Positions 1 to 6,544 are shown, counted from the first letter of the stretch. The stretch is DNA of 8,028 nt from an uncultured Caulobacter sp. (GCA_937925635.1 CALALX010000117.1:1-8028), one strand, 5' to 3'. The notes: generated from the letters alone by a model not told the origin. Program-made: numbers and translations.

Positions 1-1087
1 CTTCCGTCTCGATCGCTGCGGGCGCCGCGATCAGCTCGAAGGTGACCGTGACGCCGGCGCCGGGGTTGGGTTCGGCGCGGATGACGCCGCCGGCGGCGCT
101 GATGATCCGGTTGGCGAGCGCCATGCCGAGGCCGGAGGACAGGCTTTCGGGGTGGTCGTCCCCGGCCTGGCCGAGAGGCGCGAAGATGTGCGCCAGCCGC
201 TCGGGACTGAGGTCGCCGCCGGCGTCGCGAACGCGGCCCTCGAGCAACAGACCCTCCGGCGTCGGCCGAACGCGGAGCGACACCTCCACGGCCCCCCTGC
301 GCGTTTCGCCCAGGGCGCGGAAGATGAGCGCGTCGAACACCTGCAGCAAGCGGGCCTCGTCCAGGTCCGCCGCATAGTCTGGATCGCCGTCATAGGCCGT
401 CAGCAAGGTCAGGCCGGTCGCGGCGGCGCGACTCTTCCAGCGGGCGTCCAGCGCGTCCATGACGCCCTGCAGGCGGGCCGGATGCGGATGGAAGGCCAGC
501 GCGCCGCGGTCGGCGTCGTGCAGGTCGACGGCGCGGCGCATCAGCCCGGTCAGATCCTCGCCCGTGGCGGTGATGGCGCGCACGCAGGCCTCGGCATCCG
601 GCGGCAGCTGTTGGCGCAGCAGGCGGCTGGTGAAGTCGGTGACGCCGTCCAGGTGGCGCAGCACCTCATGGCTCATGCGGCTGATCAGCTGATCGTCGGC
701 CCCTGCGGTCATGCGCCCCCGAGGGCGCCGGACGCGCATCAGGGTGAGGGGGGTGCCGACCCCCAGATAGCGGCCGTCCTGCACCACGACGAAGCCCCGG
801 GCGAGGGCGGGCGCGTGGCCGGACAACGCCATGTCGCGGATGGCCGAAGGACTGGTCTCGATCGAAACGACCACGGCGTCGGCGGTCATGACGTCCCGGA
901 CGGGGCGCTCGTCCCCGGCCAGGGCCAGGGCGACGTCGCGCGCGATCAATCCGACCGGCGCGCTGCCGTCCGTGACGGCGAGCACCAGCGCCTCGGGATC
1001 GTCCCGGAAGCGGCCGGCCACCACGGAGCAGGGGCTGTCCGGCGCAACCGGAGCACGTCGTTCGATCAGACTGGAAAGCGTGTCCAT
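1..1087 (-). CDS. CBS-domain sensor histidine kinase with degenerate ATP-binding motifs (3' end outside window)
   Basis: The frame is open for 362 codons from an ATG at 1087 to the left edge, so the C-terminus is missing. There is no in-frame start further upstream and no clear Shine-Dalgarno sequence. Residues about 35-118 look like a CBS region: VRDVMTADAVVV (63-74) is the typical start of a CBS motif and GFVVVQDGRYLGVG (98-111) the typical end. No membrane segment is seen, so the protein should be cytoplasmic. A dimerisation/phosphoacceptor helix follows, with SHEVLRHL and His140 as the likely phosphorylated residue; the usual Pro of this box is absent. The HATPase domain covers about 205-353. 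Its G2 box is intact (SGLGMALAN, 318-326). The N-box reads LLQVFDALIFRAL (247-259), with Arg257 where the Mg-binding Asn is expected, and the G1 box is DAGGD rather than DxGxG. Catalytic activity is therefore uncertain. A receiver domain could follow beyond the edge. The kinase assignment is firm; the signal sensed is unknown. Confidence 0.82.
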   Translation of the reverse strand, partial: MDTLSSLIERRAPVAPDSPCSVVAGRFRDDPEALVLAVTDGSAPVGLIARDVALALAGDERPVRDVMTADAVVVSIETSPSAIRDMALSGHAPALARGFVVVQDGRYLGVGTPLTLMRVRRPRGRMTAGADDQLISRMSHEVLRHLDGVTDFTSRLLRQQLPPDAEACVRAITATGEDLTGLMRRAVDLHDADRGALAFHPHPARLQGVMDALDARWKSRAAATGLTLLTAYDGDPDYAADLDEARLLQVFDALIFRALGETRRGAVEVSLRVRPTPEGLLLEGRVRDAGGDLSPERLAHIFAPLGQAGDDHPESLSSGLGMALANRIISAAGGVIRAEPNPGAGVTVTFELIAAPAAIETE

Positions 1088-1137
1088 GATCCGGCTTGCA
1101 AGGTCGATACGCCGCCCAGAATGCCCCGGCGCGCTTG

Positions 1138-1164
1138 CGGATAGGTTAAGCCGCCGACGGACAA
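1138..1164 (-). promoter_or_regulatory. Weak candidate promoter for the kinase gene
   Basis: On the minus strand TTGTCC (1164-1159) is followed after 15 nt by TATCCG (1143-1138), about 50 nt before the kinase ATG. The spacing is shorter than the usual 16-18 nt and both boxes deviate from consensus. The kinase needs its own promoter because a strong terminator lies just upstream. This is the best match in the gap, not a secure call. Confidence 0.22.
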
Positions 1165-1196
1165 AGAAAAACGGCGGGGATTTGCATCCCCGCCGT
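1161..1196 (-). terminator. Intrinsic terminator of the TonB-dependent receptor gene
   Basis: A perfect 10-bp stem (ACGGCGGGGA at 1171-1180 with TCCCCGCCGT at 1187-1196) closes a 6-nt loop. Read on the minus strand the stem is followed by TTTTTCTTTGT (1171-1161), the classic U-tract. It begins 25 nt after the receptor stop codon and separates that gene from the kinase gene downstream on the same strand, so the two are probably not one operon. Confidence 0.9.
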
Positions 1197-1221
1197 CCAG
1201 GTCTTGTATGGCTCTGCGGCT

Positions 1222-4065
1222 TTAGAAGGTCTTGGCGACCGAGATGCCGTAGGTGCGCGGTTCGCCGTAGAAGCCGTTCCGGAACAGACCCGACGAGTCA
1301 TCCGTCAGGTAGGTGTCGGTCAGGACTTCCTCGTCGGTCAGGTTCTTGCCGTAGATTTCCACGGTCAGACCCATCGGCGAGTTGGCGAGGGTGAACGTCG
1401 CGTTGACGTTGTCCCAACCATCCAGCTTGTCGGTGGCCGCGTTGTAGATCCGCGAGAACGAGTCCGTCTGGCGGTAGTAGTCGCCGCGGATCGTCGCGTC
1501 CCAGTCACCCATGGTCCAGGTGTACTGAGCGCCCAGCGAGATCGTCCACTCCGGCGAGTTCGGCAGGCTGTTGCCGCCGAGGTCGACTTCGTAGCCGTCG
1601 CTGACCAGAACGCCGAAGGCGTTCATGCCCAGAGCCGCGGGGCCGCCCGGGAAGAGCAGCGTGCCCGGGGCGACAGGAGCCGCCAGGCTGCAGGCGCCCA
1701 GCAGGGCGAACGGGCCTTGCGTGTTCGCCGGGGGCGGCAGGTTCGAGTAGCCCAGAATGAACGCGGCGCCGGCGGTCGGAACCACGCAGTTGGCCGCCGA
1801 GCTGCTCTTCATCAGAGTCAGGTTCGGGTCGCCCTGGGTGCGGTTGAACACGTCGATCGAGGTTTCGCCGTCGGCGATCTCGCTCTTCAGGTAGCCGATG
1901 TTCGCGTTCAGGCGCAGGCCGTCGAGCGGCGACCAGACGGTTTCGAGTTCGAGGCCGGAGATCTTGGCGTCGATGTTCTCGTTCACCGACGTGCGGTTCA
2001 CGATCTTCGACACCTGATAGCCGATGTAGTCGTACTTGAAGCCGGTCAGGTTCAGGACCATCGCCCCGCCCATCAGCGTGTTCTTGCTGCCGAGTTCGAA
2101 GGCGTCGACGAATTCCGGCTCGAAGGTCGGCGCCGGGCAGGAGGAGAAGACCGTGGCCGAGCAGGCCGGGTTCACGCCGCCGGCCTTGTAGCCGCGCGAG
2201 TAGGAGAAGTAGAGCAGGCTGTCGTCGGTGAAGCCGAAATCAGGCTTCCAGTCGACGTTGAACCGGCCGGTCGTTTCCTTGAACTCGGCGAACAGGAACG
2301 GCGTCGTCGTGCTGAGCGGAATGCCCGTGCCCGGCGAAGCCAGCACCACAGGACGGTTTTCGACCTGCTTCTTGTCGTGGGTGTAGCGCAGGCCGCCCGT
2401 GACGCGGACCGTGTCGGTCAGTTCCCAGTACACTTCACCGAAGGCCGCGCGCGACTTCAGGTGATAGGCGCCGGTGTTGTCATAGTAGTTGCGGCCCGAA
2501 CGGTTCGGATCCGAGTTCGGGTCGATGTTGCAGAGGTTGGCGCTGGTGCAGCCCGTCACCGTCGCGAACGGCAGCGCGTTCTGGACCATGACGCCGGCGG
2601 TCAGGGTGTTGCCCATGACGTAGTAGTCGCCGTCCGACTTGTAGTCGAGGTAGATGGCGCCGACGTTGAAGTTGAACGGGCCATCGAAGTTCGACTGCAG
2701 GCGAAGCTCCTGGCTCCACTGTTCGCTGTCGCCGCCCGAGATGTCGGCGGTCGCGAACTTGTTCAGCGATCCCAGCTGCGGATCGGGCACGAAGCCGCCA
2801 GGGAACAGCGCGGCGTAGAGCGCGGCGTATCCCGGCACGGCGGCGACCAGGTTCACCGGGTTCGGCGTCGTGTTGAAGTTCGCGTTCGGCACGATCCGGT
2901 TGTAGTCCTGGCGCGTGTAGAGCGAGTTTTCGCTGAAGCCGGTCAGGGCGGTCAGCTGCAGCTCGTCGCTGAGGTCCCACTGGATCTGGAACTGGTAGAT
3001 GTCGGTCTCGGCCCGGTAGATCGGGTCGAAGCCCGACTGGATGTTCCGGATGTCGGGGTTCTGCATCTGGCCAGCGAACTGGTCGCCGGTGGTGAAGCCG
3101 AACAGGGTGCCGAACAGACCGCCCAGCGTGCCGCGGCTGTCGGGCGTGCCCAGGATGCCGGGGTCATTCAGCGGCGTGGCCGCACAGCCCTGGCTGAAGA
3201 AGCCCTGCTGAATGTTGGCGACGAGCGGGTTCGCCGAGAAGGCTTGACCGCCGATGGTGGTCGGAACCGTCGCCTTGGTGCACAGCTGCTTGCCGATGCG
3301 CGAACGACTGTCGTCTTCCTCGAAGTGATCCCACATGAACGACATCTCGAAGGTGTCGGTGGGCCGGAAGGAGGCGCTGATGCGGCTGTTCCACAGGTCG
3401 CGGTCGTCGACATCGTTGCCGGTGGTCAGGTTCTCGCCGTAGCCGTCACGCTGCAGCATCGCGCCGGCGGCGCGCACCGCGATCATGTCGCCGAGCGGGA
3501 TGTTGATCATGCCGCGCAGCTTGCGGCTGTTGTAGTTGCCGACTTCGCCCTTGATCAGGGCCTCGAACGAGTCGACCGGCTTGGCGGTGATCAGGTTGAC
3601 CACGCCGCCGGTGGCGTTGCGGCCGTACAGCGTGCCTTGCGGGCCGCGCAGCACTTCCACGCGCTCGACGTCGAAGAACTCGGCTTCGAACAGGTTGTTC
3701 GCCGTCAGCGGGGCGTTGTTCAGGTGGATGCCGGTGCCGGCGTCGCCCGACCCGGCCACCAGCTTCGCGCCGACGCCGCGGATCTGGAAGTTGTAGCCGG
3801 TAAAGTTGCCCTTCGAGAAGTTGACGTTCGGAATGGCCAGAACGAGGTTCGGGCCGCCGTCGATCTTCGCCTTCTCAAGCGAGTCCTGGCTAAACGCGGA
3901 CACCGCGATCGGCACGTCCTGGATCGCTTCTTCCCGCTTCTGGGCGGTGACCACGATCTCGCCGACGGTCGTATCCTGGGCAAATGCGGGCGCGGCAATG
4001 GCCGAAACGGCGGCCAATGAAACGCTCGCGGCAAGCAGACTCCGCAGGCGCAGAGATCCTGTCAT
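1222..4065 (-). CDS. TonB-dependent outer-membrane receptor
   Basis: This is a 947-residue gated outer-membrane porin, powered from the inner membrane by TonB-ExbB-ExbD. The ATG at 4065 is chosen because it gives a clean signal peptide (SLRLRSLLAASVSLAAVSAI, then APAFA; cleavage likely after Ala29) and has GGGGAGGG six bases upstream. The open frame continues to a TTG at 4215, which would put about 50 non-signal residues in front. After cleavage a TonB-box-like segment GEIVVTA (35-41) leads into the plug domain, with VPIAVSAF (51-58), IRGVGAK (95-101) and the signature RVEVLRGPQGTLYGRNATGG (135-154). The rest is a long beta-barrel ending in SVAKTF, with the terminal Phe expected by the outer-membrane assembly machinery. 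No N-terminal STN signalling domain is present and no sigma/anti-sigma pair lies nearby, so FecA-type self-regulation is unlikely. The substrate (siderophore, cobalamin, glycan or other) cannot be told from sequence. It is a complete, single-gene transcription unit with its own terminator. Confidence 0.95.
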   Translation of the reverse strand: MTGSLRLRSLLAASVSLAAVSAIAAPAFAQDTTVGEIVVTAQKREEAIQDVPIAVSAFSQDSLEKAKIDGGPNLVLAIPNVNFSKGNFTGYNFQIRGVGAKLVAGSGDAGTGIHLNNAPLTANNLFEAEFFDVERVEVLRGPQGTLYGRNATGGVVNLITAKPVDSFEALIKGEVGNYNSRKLRGMINIPLGDMIAVRAAGAMLQRDGYGENLTTGNDVDDRDLWNSRISASFRPTDTFEMSFMWDHFEEDDSRSRIGKQLCTKATVPTTIGGQAFSANPLVANIQQGFFSQGCAATPLNDPGILGTPDSRGTLGGLFGTLFGFTTGDQFAGQMQNPDIRNIQSGFDPIYRAETDIYQFQIQWDLSDELQLTALTGFSENSLYTRQDYNRIVPNANFNTTPNPVNLVAAVPGYAALYAALFPGGFVPDPQLGSLNKFATADISGGDSEQWSQELRLQSNFDGPFNFNVGAIYLDYKSDGDYYVMGNTLTAGVMVQNALPFATVTGCTSANLCNIDPNSDPNRSGRNYYDNTGAYHLKSRAAFGEVYWELTDTVRVTGGLRYTHDKKQVENRPVVLASPGTGIPLSTTTPFLFAEFKETTGRFNVDWKPDFGFTDDSLLYFSYSRGYKAGGVNPACSATVFSSCPAPTFEPEFVDAFELGSKNTLMGGAMVLNLTGFKYDYIGYQVSKIVNRTSVNENIDAKISGLELETVWSPLDGLRLNANIGYLKSEIADGETSIDVFNRTQGDPNLTLMKSSSAANCVVPTAGAAFILGYSNLPPPANTQGPFALLGACSLAAPVAPGTLLFPGGPAALGMNAFGVLVSDGYEVDLGGNSLPNSPEWTISLGAQYTWTMGDWDATIRGDYYRQTDSFSRIYNAATDKLDGWDNVNATFTLANSPMGLTVEIYGKNLTDEEVLTDTYLTDDSSGLFRNGFYGEPRTYGISVAKTF

Positions 4066-4071
4066 CTGTAA

Positions 4072-4079
4072 CCCTCCCC
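4072..4079 (-). promoter_or_regulatory. Ribosome binding site of the TonB-dependent receptor
   Basis: GGGGAGGG on the minus strand, 6 nt before the ATG at 4065. It is the only good Shine-Dalgarno sequence in this region and decides the start in favour of the signal-peptide Met. Confidence 0.75.
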
Positions 4080-4080
4080 G

Positions 4081-4115
4081 GACGGCGCCTCCCGGTCCAC
4101 GGGGTTGGCGGCGTC
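4081..4115 (-). promoter_or_regulatory. Leader hairpin just upstream of the receptor ribosome binding site
   Basis: In the minus-strand transcript GACG-C-CGCC pairs with GGCG-C-CGTC (two 4-bp blocks around a C-C mismatch). Inside these arms, CCCG and CGGG form a further 4-bp helix around a 5-nt loop. The base of the hairpin lies 1-2 nt from the Shine-Dalgarno sequence, a position where folding could affect ribosome access. In GC-rich DNA such stems also arise by chance. Confidence 0.4.
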
Positions 4116-4129
4116 TTTGTGTTTCCTCA

Positions 4130-4165
4130 GTGTCACGCGATCTTTGCCGCCGGGGCGCGTGACAC
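4130..4165 (-). promoter_or_regulatory. Perfect 10-bp inverted repeat in the receptor leader
   Basis: GTGTCACGCG (4130-4139) and CGCGTGACAC (4156-4165) are exact reverse complements separated by 16 nt. It lies between the predicted promoter and the start codon of the receptor gene. It could be an operator bound by a dimeric repressor, or an RNA stem-loop in the 5' leader. I do not recognise it as a known riboswitch; in particular I see no B12-box. Confidence 0.5.
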
Positions 4166-4188
4166 ATTCCCCCGCAGCTTCCCGGGAT

Positions 4189-4215
4189 TGCATACGGGCG
4201 TTTGAGGACTGTCAA
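4189..4215 (-). promoter_or_regulatory. Candidate promoter of the TonB-dependent receptor gene
   Basis: On the minus strand a perfect TTGACA (4215-4210) is followed after 15 nt by TATGCA (4194-4189). The -35 box is excellent; the spacer is 1-2 nt short. A start near 4182 would give a leader of about 115 nt containing the two hairpins. The same TTG is the first codon of the over-extended reading frame, which supports the shorter start. Confidence 0.4.
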
Positions 4216-4452
4216 CCGCTCGGGGTTATGTGAACGCTGATAGGTTACGGCTTTTCACCTTTGTGTTGCCAGTGTGCGTCTAACGCTTACCCACGGGAAA
4301 CGACTTCTTCCCGTCGCAGGAGAGCGCGCGCCCTGAATTCAGGCGCCTAAAGGGATTGCGCCGACTCGGCGCGGTTTCGGTCGACCACCGTCTCGTGTAT
4401 GAGACCCGCCTCCAGACAAGCTCCGAAATCACCGTCCGGGCCGTGCTTCTCC
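4216..4452 (+). other. Divergent non-coding region upstream of queC with a cluster of palindromes
   Basis: No gene is seen here. It contains ACGGGAA/TTCCCGT (4293-4299 and 4308-4314, 8-nt spacer), the 12-bp palindrome CCTGAATTCAGG (4332-4343), the overlapping AGGCGCCT (4341-4348), and GCGCCGA-C-TCGGCGC (4358-4372), whose centre GACTC fits the GANTC site of the CcrM methyltransferase. I find no convincing -35/-10 pair for queC. The C-rich loop and A-rich tail of a preQ1 riboswitch are not seen either. Confidence 0.45.
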
Positions 4453-5187
4453 ATGACCAAGAACACTCTGTCCGCTGAGGGCGCGCTGGTCCTGTTTTCG
4501 GGCGGCCAGGACTCGACCGCGTGCCTGGCCTGGGCGCTCGAGCGGTACGGGCGTGTGGAGACGGTCGGCTTCGACTACGGCCAGCGCCACATCATCGAGA
4601 TGGAGGCCCGCCGAACCGTCCGCGCCGCGATGGCGGCCGCCCGCCCTGACTGGGCCGAACGGCTCGGAGACGACCATGTGCTCGACATTCGCGGCTTCGG
4701 CGCCGTGGCCGAGTCGGCGCTGACCGCCGACCGGGCGATCGAGATGACCGCGCGCGGTCTCCCCTCGACCTTCGTGCCGGGGCGCAATCTCGTCTTTCTC
4801 ACCTACGCGGCGGCCCTGGCGGACCGGCGCGGCCTGAAGGCCCTGGTCGGCGGCATGTGCGAGACGGATTTCTCCGGCTATCCGGACTGCCGGCGCGACA
4901 CGCTGGACGCCCTGGAGACCGCGCTGAATCTCGGCATGGACCAGGATTTCCGCATCGAAACGCCGCTGATGCGGCTGACCAAGGCGCAGACCTGGGCGCT
5001 CGCCAAGACCCTCGGCGGCGAGACGCTGGTCGAAATCACCGTCGCCGACAGCCACACCTGCTACCGGGGCGAACGTGGCCAGCCGCACGCGTGGGGCCGC
5101 GGTTGCGGCGCCTGTCCCGCCTGTGAGCTGCGCGCCGCCGGCTACGAGGCCTGGGTCTCGGCCGGCCGTCCGGAACTGGCGTCGTGA
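4453..5187 (+). CDS. queC: 7-cyano-7-deazaguanine synthase QueC
   Basis: ATP-dependent enzyme that converts 7-carboxy-7-deazaguanine plus ammonia to preQ0, the precursor of queuosine in tRNA; cytoplasmic. The 244-residue product has the PP-loop nucleotide-binding motif FSGGQDST (15-22), followed by GFDYGQRH (39-46). The segment FVPGRNLVFLTYAA and the acidic GMCETDFSGYPDCR stretch are typical of the family. A C-terminal zinc site is formed by Cys203, Cys218, Cys221 and Cys224 (CGACPAC). The ATG at 4453 is preferred because family members begin a few residues before the PP-loop. An in-frame ATG at 4399 would add 18 residues without motifs. Neither has a Shine-Dalgarno sequence, so a leaderless or weakly initiated message is possible. 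The stop overlaps the start of queE by 4 nt (GTGA), implying translational coupling. Confidence 0.96.
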   Translation: MTKNTLSAEGALVLFSGGQDSTACLAWALERYGRVETVGFDYGQRHIIEMEARRTVRAAMAAARPDWAERLGDDHVLDIRGFGAVAESALTADRAIEMTARGLPSTFVPGRNLVFLTYAAALADRRGLKALVGGMCETDFSGYPDCRRDTLDALETALNLGMDQDFRIETPLMRLTKAQTWALAKTLGGETLVEITVADSHTCYRGERGQPHAWGRGCGACPACELRAAGYEAWVSAGRPELAS

Positions 5188-5816
5188 CCTACAGCGTCAA
5201 GGAAATCTTCCTCACCCTGCAGGGCGAGGGCGGCCAGGCGGGCAAGGCGGCGGTCTTCTGCCGGTTCGCCGGTTGCAACCTCTGGAGCGGCCTGGAGCGG
5301 GATCGGGCGAAGGCCGTCTGCACTTTCTGCGACACGGATTTCGTCGGTGTCGACGGCGAGGGCGGCGGCAAGTTCGCGACGCCCGTTGCACTGGCCGAGG
5401 CCGTCGACGCCGCCTGGACCGGGCCGGAGCACGACAAGCTGGTCGTCTGCACCGGCGGCGAGCCGCTGCTTCAGCTCGATGCCCCGTTGATCGAGGCCCT
5501 GCACGCCAGGGGCTTCATGATCGCGGTCGAAACCAACGGGACCATCGCCGCGCCGGCCGGTCTCGACTGGATCTGCGTCAGCCCCAAGGCCCTGTCGACG
5601 ATCGTCCAGACGTCGGGCCAGGAACTGAAGCTGGTCTATCCCCAGCCGGGCGTCGATCCCGCGCGGTTCGAGGGCCTCGATTTCGAGCGCTTCTTCCTGC
5701 AGCCGATGGACAACGCCCAGCGCGAGGCGAACACCGCCGCCGCTGTCGCCTATTGCCTTTCGCACCCGCAATGGCGTTTAAGCGTGCAGACACACAAGTA
5801 TCTGGGCCTGCCCTGA
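5184..5816 (+). CDS. queE: 7-carboxy-7-deazaguanine synthase QueE (radical SAM)
   Basis: Radical S-adenosylmethionine enzyme that contracts 6-carboxy-tetrahydropterin (QueD product) to 7-carboxy-7-deazaguanine (QueC substrate). The product has 210 residues and starts with GTG inside the queC stop. EIFLTLQGEG (7-16) is the typical N-terminus. The iron-sulfur cluster ligands are Cys31, Cys46 and Cys49, spaced CX14CX2C as in characterised QueE rather than the CX3CX2C of most radical SAM enzymes, and CDTDF follows directly. CTGGEPLLQ (89-97) is the SAM-binding GGEP motif, ETNGT follows in the next strand, and the C-terminus HKYLGLP is typical. All expected elements are intact. A 55-nt gap separates it from queD. 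Confidence 0.96.
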   Translation: MTYSVKEIFLTLQGEGGQAGKAAVFCRFAGCNLWSGLERDRAKAVCTFCDTDFVGVDGEGGGKFATPVALAEAVDAAWTGPEHDKLVVCTGGEPLLQLDAPLIEALHARGFMIAVETNGTIAAPAGLDWICVSPKALSTIVQTSGQELKLVYPQPGVDPARFEGLDFERFFLQPMDNAQREANTAAAVAYCLSHPQWRLSVQTHKYLGLP

Positions 5817-5871
5817 CGGATACGGACCGCCTCCCGCGGACCGGAAGCCTCCCAGGCCCACCCCAAGAGAC

Positions 5872-6240
5872 ATGACCGAGCCCATCTTCGAGATCACGAA
5901 GGCCGCCGCCTTCGACGCCGCCCATTTTATCGAACAGGGGCCGGCCGACCATCGGTACCGCAAGCTTCACGGGCATTCCTTCCGCGTGGAGGCGAGCGTC
6001 CGCGGGCCGGTGAGCGACGCAGGTTGGGTGGCGGACCTCGACAGCCTCGACAAGGCGTTGAAGGCGGTCGCGGGCGAGCTCGACCACGGGCTGCTGAATG
6101 ACCGGCCGGGCCTCGAAGTTCCGACCCTCGAGCGGCTCTGCCTCTATTTCGTCGACCGGCTGCGCCCGACGTTTCCGGGCCTGTCGCGCATCGTGATTTC
6201 GCGGCCGACCATCAACGAGAGCTGCTCGCTCAGCCTGTAG
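5872..6240 (+). CDS. queD: 6-carboxy-tetrahydropterin synthase QueD, variant active site
   Basis: First committed enzyme of 7-deazaguanine synthesis, making 6-carboxy-tetrahydropterin from dihydroneopterin triphosphate; a member of the 6-pyruvoyl-tetrahydropterin synthase (T-fold) family. The 122-residue length is normal. The zinc ligands His18 (DAAHF), His33 and His35 (LHGHSF) are present, as are GWVADLDSL (51-59) and the Asp71-His72 pair (LDHGLLND). The residue four before HGH, the catalytic Cys in E. coli QueD (CGRLHGH), is Tyr29 here (YRKLHGH). The C-terminal Glu of the usual KET motif also appears replaced, with ISRPTINESC instead; Glu116 and Cys118 lie a few residues further on. It follows queE after 55 nt, on the same strand, with only a weak purine-rich sequence (AAGAGA) before the ATG. 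Context supports a QueD role; the altered site leaves a related pterin activity possible. Confidence 0.88.
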   Translation: MTEPIFEITKAAAFDAAHFIEQGPADHRYRKLHGHSFRVEASVRGPVSDAGWVADLDSLDKALKAVAGELDHGLLNDRPGLEVPTLERLCLYFVDRLRPTFPGLSRIVISRPTINESCSLSL

Positions 6241-6243
6241 ACC

Positions 6244-6471
6244 TCAATCCCCGCGGCATTGCCGCTTCTTGCGGTTCTTCTTCTTGCCGCAGTCGACGTC
6301 GCCGTCCGGAATGGCGGCGCCGACGACCGCGCCGCCCACCTTGGCCGTCGTGCCGACGACCGCGCCGGCAGCGCCCACGGCCGCGCCGCCCGCAGCCATC
6401 GCCAGACATCCCTGGAGGCCGAAGGCCACGGCGCCGAGGGCGACGGCGGAAACAACGCGGCGAATAATCAT
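6244..6471 (-). CDS. Small putative lipoprotein with glycine-rich core and basic tail
   Basis: A 75-residue protein I do not recognise as a named family. The ATG at 6471 gives a lipoprotein signal: Arg4-Arg5, a hydrophobic stretch, then the lipobox LQGC with Cys22 as the predicted lipidated residue; AGGGG lies 8 nt upstream of the start. The open frame extends to 6585, but the extra 38 residues are Arg/Pro-rich and would bury the signal peptide. The mature part is small-residue-rich with GxxxG-like spacing (GGAAVGAAGAVVGTTAKVGG), suggesting a membrane-associated helix. It ends in IPDGDVDC and a Lys/Arg-rich tail (KKKNRKKRQCRGD) with two Cys that could form a disulfide in the periplasm. It lies 73 nt downstream of the response regulator on the same strand and converges on queD with a 3-nt gap. 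Function unknown. Confidence 0.72.
   Translation of the reverse strand: MIIRRVVSAVALGAVAFGLQGCLAMAAGGAAVGAAGAVVGTTAKVGGAVVGAAIPDGDVDCGKKKNRKKRQCRGD
6253..6288 (+). terminator. Candidate terminator of the que operon inside the lipoprotein coding region
   Basis: Starting 12 nt after the queD stop, GCGGCA (6253-6258) and TGCCGC (6260-6265) form a short inverted repeat; in RNA it would fold as a 4-bp stem with a 5-nt loop. A T-rich stretch follows (TTCTTGCGG, then TTCTTCTTCTT to 6284). The T-rich strand is the complement of the lipoprotein's Lys codons. The stem is short, so Rho-dependent ending is equally possible. Confidence 0.3.
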
Positions 6472-6544
6472 GCGGATACCCCTGACTTGAAGCCCATGCG
6501 TAGCCATCGTCGGGGGCGGAAGGAAGGCGGCCCGACGCCGCGCG

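Noticed and set aside
152..1144. A 330-codon plus-strand frame over the kinase gene
   Set aside because: It is low-complexity and motif-free, whereas the minus strand encodes recognisable CBS and histidine-kinase motifs across the same span.
1204..4020. A 938-codon open frame on the plus strand, antisense to the receptor gene
   Set aside because: Its composition is Val/Arg/Ala-rich without motifs, as expected from the complement of GC-rich codons. The opposite strand has an unmistakable TonB-dependent receptor with signal peptide, ribosome binding site and terminator.
4066..4215. Extended N-terminus of the receptor from TTG at 4215
   Set aside because: It would place about 50 residues before the signal peptide; the TTG coincides with a perfect -35 box, and the ATG at 4065 has the ribosome binding site.
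4216..4452. preQ1 riboswitch before queC
   Set aside because: I looked for the small hairpin with a C-rich loop followed by an A-rich tail and did not find it; the palindromes present do not fit that fold.
4429..5088. A 219-codon minus-strand frame over queC
   Set aside because: It is a shadow of queC, whose plus-strand product has every family motif.
1222..6240. Receptor as an importer of queuine or preQ bases because it is divergent from queC
   Set aside because: Adjacency is the only hint. The que genes make preQ0 de novo, TonB receptors of this type take many ligands, and the receptor has its own promoter and terminator.
6508..6537. Inverted repeat CGTCGGG/CCCGACG between the response regulator and the lipoprotein gene as a terminator
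   Set aside because: The loop is 16 nt and no T-run follows on the minus strand. It does not clearly separate the two genes.
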